DNA from: an uncultured Clostridia bacterium
Lineage (GTDB): Bacteria; Bacillota; Clostridia; Lachnospirales; Lachnospiraceae
DNA: 8,574 bases
NCBI GenBank assembly: GCA_937896665.1
Contig: CALBNS010000014.1
Location: forward strand, 1 to 8,574
Direction: 5' to 3'
Below the pieces are notes generated by a model, which was not told the origin of the DNA, did no database searches, and saw only the letters and a list, made by a program, of their open reading frames with translations. Shown here piece after piece: positions 5,839 to 8,574 of the stretch. The translations under genes were made by a program, and so were the position numbers. Each line of letters begins with the position of its first letter. Positions within the stretch are counted from its first letter, which is position 1.

Positions 5839-6135
5839 TTAATTTAAAATCAATGCACATATTTTTTCTCTAAGTAAGTCGATTACAATATCTATAAATT
5901 CTCCAGCAAATAAGATAAAGATCAGAACACCTCCCATACAAACCAGAAAAGCTGCCTGTAGCCAGTCTTGATAACAGATTACTGTTCCAATGAACAACGC
6001 CATAATTCCCAATCCCAATATCTTTTTTGCGATTGCCACCATATGTACCAGCAGCTTCACTCCGGCGCCTATAATCGAAATGATAAACCACAATGGAATC
6101 AACAACACTTTTCCTGCCACTTTTAAAATACCCAT
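5839..6135 (-). CDS. Small two-helix membrane protein of the rep module
   Basis: A 98-residue protein beginning MGILKVAGKVLLIPLWFIIS. It has a hydrophobic first segment (about 8-32), a short basic loop with KK, and a second hydrophobic region (about 40-75, probably one long or two closely spaced helices) with an acidic and basic tail. The ATG at 6133-6135 is chosen over an in-frame ATG 36 nt upstream because AGGAGGA sits 5-6 nt before it. That site overlaps the rep stop codon, so translation is probably coupled to rep. Small membrane proteins of this kind are commonly found directly after the RepA_N initiator in clostridial conjugative elements, but their role is not known to me. A link to conjugation or replication at the membrane is possible. 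I cannot assign a family. Confidence 0.75.
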   Translation of the reverse strand: MGILKVAGKVLLIPLWFIISIIGAGVKLLVHMVAIAKKILGLGIMALFIGTVICYQDWLQAAFLVCMGGVLIFILFAGEFIDIVIDLLREKICALILN

Positions 6136-6140
6136 ATCTG

Positions 6141-6147
6141 TCCTCCT
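6141..6147 (-). promoter_or_regulatory. Ribosome site across the rep stop codon
   Basis: AGGAGGA on the minus strand overlaps the rep stop (6146-6148) and lies 5 nt before the ATG at 6133-6135. It sets the start of the small membrane protein and implies translational coupling to rep. Confidence 0.75.
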
Positions 6148-7144
6148 ATCTTGCCAGCCACGGCATATCATGATTTACTTCTGCTCGGTAATATCCACTG
6201 ATTGTTAAAGGTGCATTGAACAATGCCGCAAGTAAATATTTCTTGATATTCTTGATTTTACTCGTATTTCCTTCCAGACAATGCAGCACATACTCTACAT
6301 GGGAATAATCCAGCTTCATGAATTTTCCTCTTACCAAGGCTCCTGAATACCAGTTGCTTGCAATCAGTACTTTATCACTCTTACACATAACAGTCTCTAC
6401 GATCAGATCCACGATTTCATCAATCTGATTTTTGTCATGAGGATGACTCACTAACAGAGAATCATAATCCAGATTGTCTTTGATCAGAGATTGATACGCA
6501 TGTAATGTTTCCATCTCATCCTCTTCGGATCCTATCCCATCTGCAGATACGATATGATTAGATTTATTCTCACTAAGATTAGTATTGTTAATATTAGTAT
6601 TATTAGAGTTTGAAATGTAAACTTCTTGAAGTTTATTTTCGGGACTTCTTGAAGTTTGTTTTTGGGACTTCTTGAAGTTTGAAATGTAAACTTCTTCTGT
6701 CTCTTCTTCCTCTACAGAAGTTTGATTTGTAAACTTCACCATCTTTGATTTTTCTTTTTTCTGTTCTTCACACCCCTCCTGAATAAATGATTTTACATAG
6801 ATAATCGTAACCTTTCCAAAGCCCTGCCTGCGCTTTTCAATCAAACCTATCCCTTTTTCATCATCCAGCTCCTGAAGGGATTTCACCGCTTTATTTCTGC
6901 CACAATTCAATAATTCCATGATATCTTCAATGGAAAAATAGATATATGCCCGATTTTCTTCATCAAACCACTGATTCTTAATGGATAAAGACATTCTGTC
7001 CAACATCAAACCGTATAAGATTTTCGCATCACTGGAAAGATCCTTAAAACAGTCATTGGTAAATAACGCTTTGGGTATTCTGTAAAAACTAAACTGGTCT
7101 GCTTCTGTTCCATAAAAATATTTAAAATTCATTTTTTTGTCCAT
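6146..7144 (-). CDS. RepA_N-type replication initiator with DUF6017-like C-terminus
   Basis: A 332-residue initiator that should bind origin iterons and start theta-type replication. Residues about 17-120 form the RepA_N winged-helix region (FSFYRIPKALFTNDCFKDLS, SSDAKILYGLMLDRMSLS, then a recognition-helix segment ELLNCGRNKAVKSLQELDDE). Residues about 121-215 are a charged, low-complexity linker containing the repeat-encoded VYISNFKKSQ and NNTNINNTN. Residues about 217-330 match the DUF6017 pattern (KVLIASNWYSGALVRGKFMK, YVLHCLEGNTSKIKNIKKYL). The ATG at 7142-7144 follows AGGGAGGA by 6 nt and is preferred to the in-frame ATG at 7171. It follows parB by 90 bp and precedes the membrane protein. 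This family serves plasmids and Tn1549-like conjugative elements, so the window could be either. Confidence 0.9.
   Translation of the reverse strand: MDKKMNFKYFYGTEADQFSFYRIPKALFTNDCFKDLSSDAKILYGLMLDRMSLSIKNQWFDEENRAYIYFSIEDIMELLNCGRNKAVKSLQELDDEKGIGLIEKRRQGFGKVTIIYVKSFIQEGCEEQKKEKSKMVKFTNQTSVEEEETEEVYISNFKKSQKQTSRSPENKLQEVYISNSNNTNINNTNLSENKSNHIVSADGIGSEEDEMETLHAYQSLIKDNLDYDSLLVSHPHDKNQIDEIVDLIVETVMCKSDKVLIASNWYSGALVRGKFMKLDYSHVEYVLHCLEGNTSKIKNIKKYLLAALFNAPLTISGYYRAEVNHDMPWLAR
6578..6607. repeat. AT-rich 15-bp tandem repeat next to iterons
   Basis: ATTAGTATTGTTAAT (6578-6592) and ATTAGTATTATTAGA (6593-6607) are near-identical tandem units, almost pure A/T. They encode the NNTNINNTN stretch of the Rep linker. 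Their position directly beside the iterons fits a duplex-unwinding element. Confidence 0.5.
6620..6701. repeat. Putative replication-origin iterons inside rep
   Basis: ACTTCTTGAAGTTT is repeated at 6620-6633, 6643-6656 and 6666-6679, and a degenerate fourth unit starts at 6689 (ACTTCTTCTGTCT). The period is exactly 23 bp, about two helical turns, so all units face the same side of the helix. Each core is itself an inverted repeat (AAACTTC-TT-GAAGTTT). A related pair, GAAGTTTGATTTGTAAACTTC with one long spacer, follows at about 6716-6736. RepA_N plasmids are known to carry their origin within the rep coding sequence, in the linker region, which matches this location (Rep residues about 152-175). 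Binding is not shown. Confidence 0.7.
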
Positions 7145-7150
7145 GTATCT

Positions 7151-7158
7151 TCCTCCCT
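7151..7158 (-). promoter_or_regulatory. Ribosome site choosing the rep start
   Basis: AGGGAGGA on the minus strand lies 6 nt before the ATG at 7142-7144 and follows the alternative upstream ATG at 7171. It therefore supports the shorter protein. Confidence 0.75.
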
Positions 7159-7171
7159 TCCTTTCTCTCAT

Positions 7172-7194
7172 AGAAGTCCTTTTTTTAAACTTCT
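7172..7194. promoter_or_regulatory. Iteron-like inverted site upstream of rep
   Basis: AGAAGT (7172-7177) and ACTTCT (7189-7194) form 6-bp inverted arms, with AAACTTCT matching the core of the intragenic iterons. The site sits 28-50 bp upstream of the rep start, where an autoregulatory operator for Rep would be expected. Confidence 0.4.
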
Positions 7195-7211
7195 GTATCT
7201 CTTTTTTCTTT

Positions 7212-7234
7212 GGGGTATCTTATTTTGACACCCC
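7212..7234. repeat. Inverted repeat between parB and rep
   Basis: GGGGTATC (7212-7219) and GACACCCC (7227-7234) pair at seven of eight positions around TTATTTT, directly abutting the parB stop. On the minus strand an A-rich run, not a T-tract, follows, so terminator action on the operon is unlikely. It may be an RNA-processing hairpin or a protein-binding site. Confidence 0.4.
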
Positions 7235-8134
7235 TTATTCCTGTTCTCTTTTCCATTGTTCCAGCAATGCCTCAATTACCTTTTCCATATCCGTTTCCGA
7301 ATAATCTTCCGGAAAATACTTTGTGAGCTTCTTTCCTGATAACACCACTTTTCGTTCTGGTGCTTTTACTGCTATGCAGCTATTGAAAATCGAAATCATA
7401 AATCCCTGGTTCACCGGTCGTTCTTCCAACTGCTTTCTCAAAGCTGTAATCTGCTTTGGTTTAATAAATCCTGTATCCCGGATATACTCGTAGATCCATT
7501 TCTGTATTTCCTTTTCAATGTAGGAAATATCAACAGCAATGGTAAAATTCAATTTTTTTGCATCTACCATATCTAATAATTCTGGAATCAATTCTGTAAG
7601 GCGAATGTAGCGCTGAACATTACGAGCACTCTCGCCTACCTGTTCTGCTATAACTACATCAGTACGATACTTCGTGCCATTTTGGCACAAAGTTAAATCG
7701 TTTCTTACCCCTTGTCTCTTCATTGCTTCCAATTTCATTCTATAAGCAAATGCTTTTTCACTCGGGAGTAACTCTTCGCGTTGGATATTGGCATCTACCA
7801 TAGCAATGACCGCATCATCATCGGATAATTCTCTCACAATTGCAGGAATTGTTACCAAGCCAGCTATAACTGCCGCGTGCATTCTTCGATGACCTGAGAT
7901 CATCTCATATCCATTTTCACCATCAGATCTTAATAAAACTGGTGTCAATACCCCGTAGGTCTTTACACTCTCTACTAAATCTGCCATCTTTTCATCATTC
8001 AATACTTTGAAAGGATGATCTTTAAACGCATGTATTCTGTTGATTTCTATTTCCATTGCAGACTCTTCATTGACTACTCCCAGCAATTCATCAATGCTTG
8101 TCAATTTGATTTTTTCTCCGCTTCTACTTTTCAT
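7235..8134 (-). CDS. parB: ParB/Spo0J-family partition protein
   Basis: A 299-residue centromere-binding protein that loads on parS sites and acts with ParA to segregate the element. The N-terminal ParB domain (about 28-125) shows the box INRIHAFKDHPFKVLND and the GYEMISGHRRMHAAVIAGL segment; GHRR at 81-84 is the family's arginine-rich CTP-binding patch. It is followed by DANIQREELLPSEKAFAYR. A helix-turn-helix follows at about 160-185 (VVIAEQVGESARNVQRYIRL). The C-terminal third (about 190-299) is less conserved and should dimerise. The ATG at 8132-8134 follows AGGAGG by 9 nt; gene and site lie within the end of parA, with an 11-bp overlap. Length and order are normal for the clostridial conjugative-element version. 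Confidence 0.93.
   Translation of the reverse strand: MKSRSGEKIKLTSIDELLGVVNEESAMEIEINRIHAFKDHPFKVLNDEKMADLVESVKTYGVLTPVLLRSDGENGYEMISGHRRMHAAVIAGLVTIPAIVRELSDDDAVIAMVDANIQREELLPSEKAFAYRMKLEAMKRQGVRNDLTLCQNGTKYRTDVVIAEQVGESARNVQRYIRLTELIPELLDMVDAKKLNFTIAVDISYIEKEIQKWIYEYIRDTGFIKPKQITALRKQLEERPVNQGFMISIFNSCIAVKAPERKVVLSGKKLTKYFPEDYSETDMEKVIEALLEQWKREQE
7674..7688. repeat. Perfect palindrome inside parB
   Basis: GTGCCA-TTT-TGGCAC is a perfect inverted repeat within the parB codons for CQNGTK. Centromere sites are often near or inside par genes, so it could be a parS-like site. It does not match the classic Spo0J parS consensus and may simply reflect codon choice. Confidence 0.25.
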
Positions 8135-8574
8135 TTCCCAAAACCTCCTGCGTCAGATTTTCATAAGCCATAGATACTTTTCCATTTGGACAATGACAAT
8201 AAATACTTTTCCCCTCCGCACTTGCTTCAGCTACCTTAACTGACAGCGGAATGACATTTTCAAAGATAGAAATCTTAGATCCATAAGTTTCTCTCACTCT
8301 GGAAGCAATATCTTTAGCGTAATTAGTACGAAAATCCACCATTGTCAAAAGAATTCCCTGTATCGTTAGCTTCCGGTTCAATCTCTTCTTTACCATAGAA
8401 ATAGTCCTGATCAACTGCTGAAGTCCTTTAACCGGCAGATATGCAGCTTGTACAGGTATCAGAACCGTATCAGAAGCTACTAAAGCATTGATGGTCATCA
8501 TGCCTAAACTCGGCATACAATCTAATGCGGAGTAAATTATTATGCTGAGTACCTTTCGGAATAACCCAATATCT
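8124..8574 (-). CDS. parA: ParA-family partition ATPase, C-terminal part
   Basis: This is the C-terminal half of a ParA/Soj ATPase, which positions DNA by ATP-dependent binding to the nucleoid and interaction with ParB. The Walker B region DCMPSLGMMTINALVASD is present, followed by VLIPVQAAYLPVKGLQQLIR, the IQGILLTMVDFRTNYA segment and VIPLSVKVAEASAEGKSIY, all typical in order and spacing. The Walker A (KGGxGKT) half is outside the window. Upstream of the LDC residues (about 8517-8574) the frame stays open but reads DIGLFRKVLSIIIYSALDC. This lacks the usual YDYxLIDC approach to the Walker B motif, so the gene may be interrupted here. It overlaps parB by 11 bp. Confidence 0.85.
   Translation of the reverse strand, partial: DIGLFRKVLSIIIYSALDCMPSLGMMTINALVASDTVLIPVQAAYLPVKGLQQLIRTISMVKKRLNRKLTIQGILLTMVDFRTNYAKDIASRVRETYGSKISIFENVIPLSVKVAEASAEGKSIYCHCPNGKVSMAYENLTQEVLGNEK

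Noticed and set aside
5870..6208. Frames on both strands over the small membrane protein
   Set aside because: They overlap a better-supported gene with a strong ribosome site and show no domain features.
6578..6701. CRISPR array
   Set aside because: The repeats are tandem with a fixed 23-bp period, there are no unique spacers of CRISPR length, and no cas genes are present.
8040..8243. 67-codon plus-strand frame over the parA-parB junction
   Set aside because: It is antisense to two conserved genes and has no ribosome site or recognisable content.

Overview
The window looks like accessory DNA from a low-GC Gram-positive gut anaerobe, probably Clostridia and possibly Lachnospiraceae. This is inferred from AT-rich codon use, AGGAGG-type ribosome sites and the gene families present; no rRNA or chromosomal marker is available. 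All confidently called genes read leftward on the minus strand.

Right third (about 5839-8574): a compact maintenance and replication module. In transcription order it holds the C-terminal part of a ParA ATPase (running off the window), ParB, a RepA_N-type replication initiator with a DUF6017-like C-terminus, and a small two-helix membrane protein. parA and parB overlap by 11 bp, and the membrane protein gene starts upstream of the rep stop with its ribosome site across that stop. This order is typical of plasmids and of Tn1549-like integrative conjugative elements of Clostridia. The rep gene carries 23-bp-period iterons beside an AT-rich tandem repeat, which suggests a replication origin inside its own coding sequence. 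A related motif lies just upstream of rep.

Middle (about 3050-5838): a markedly AT-rich island. It holds an ABC exporter (half-transporter) with a damaged 5' end and an XRE-type regulator fused to four predicted membrane helices. A gap of about 530 bp with no solid gene precedes them. Conjugation genes would normally follow the rep module; this island and the insertion sequences lie there instead. The island is therefore best read as inserted cargo, perhaps a degraded peptide-export or self-protection cassette. Its substrate cannot be read from the sequence.

Left third (1-3049): a pile-up of insertion sequences. From right to left these are a short coding remnant (2909-3049), an apparently intact IS1182-family element with recognisable inverted ends and a hairpin at each end (about 1087-2889), an eroded IS66-family fragment (frameshifted tnpA, tnpB stub, one terminal repeat), a second IS66-like end in direct orientation, and the 5' part of an IS3-family orfA at the window edge.

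The strongest observations are the intragenic iterons in rep, the broken start of the ABC exporter, the mutually compensating frameshifts in the IS66 tnpA, and a loss of ParA-like sequence at the right edge that may mark another junction.
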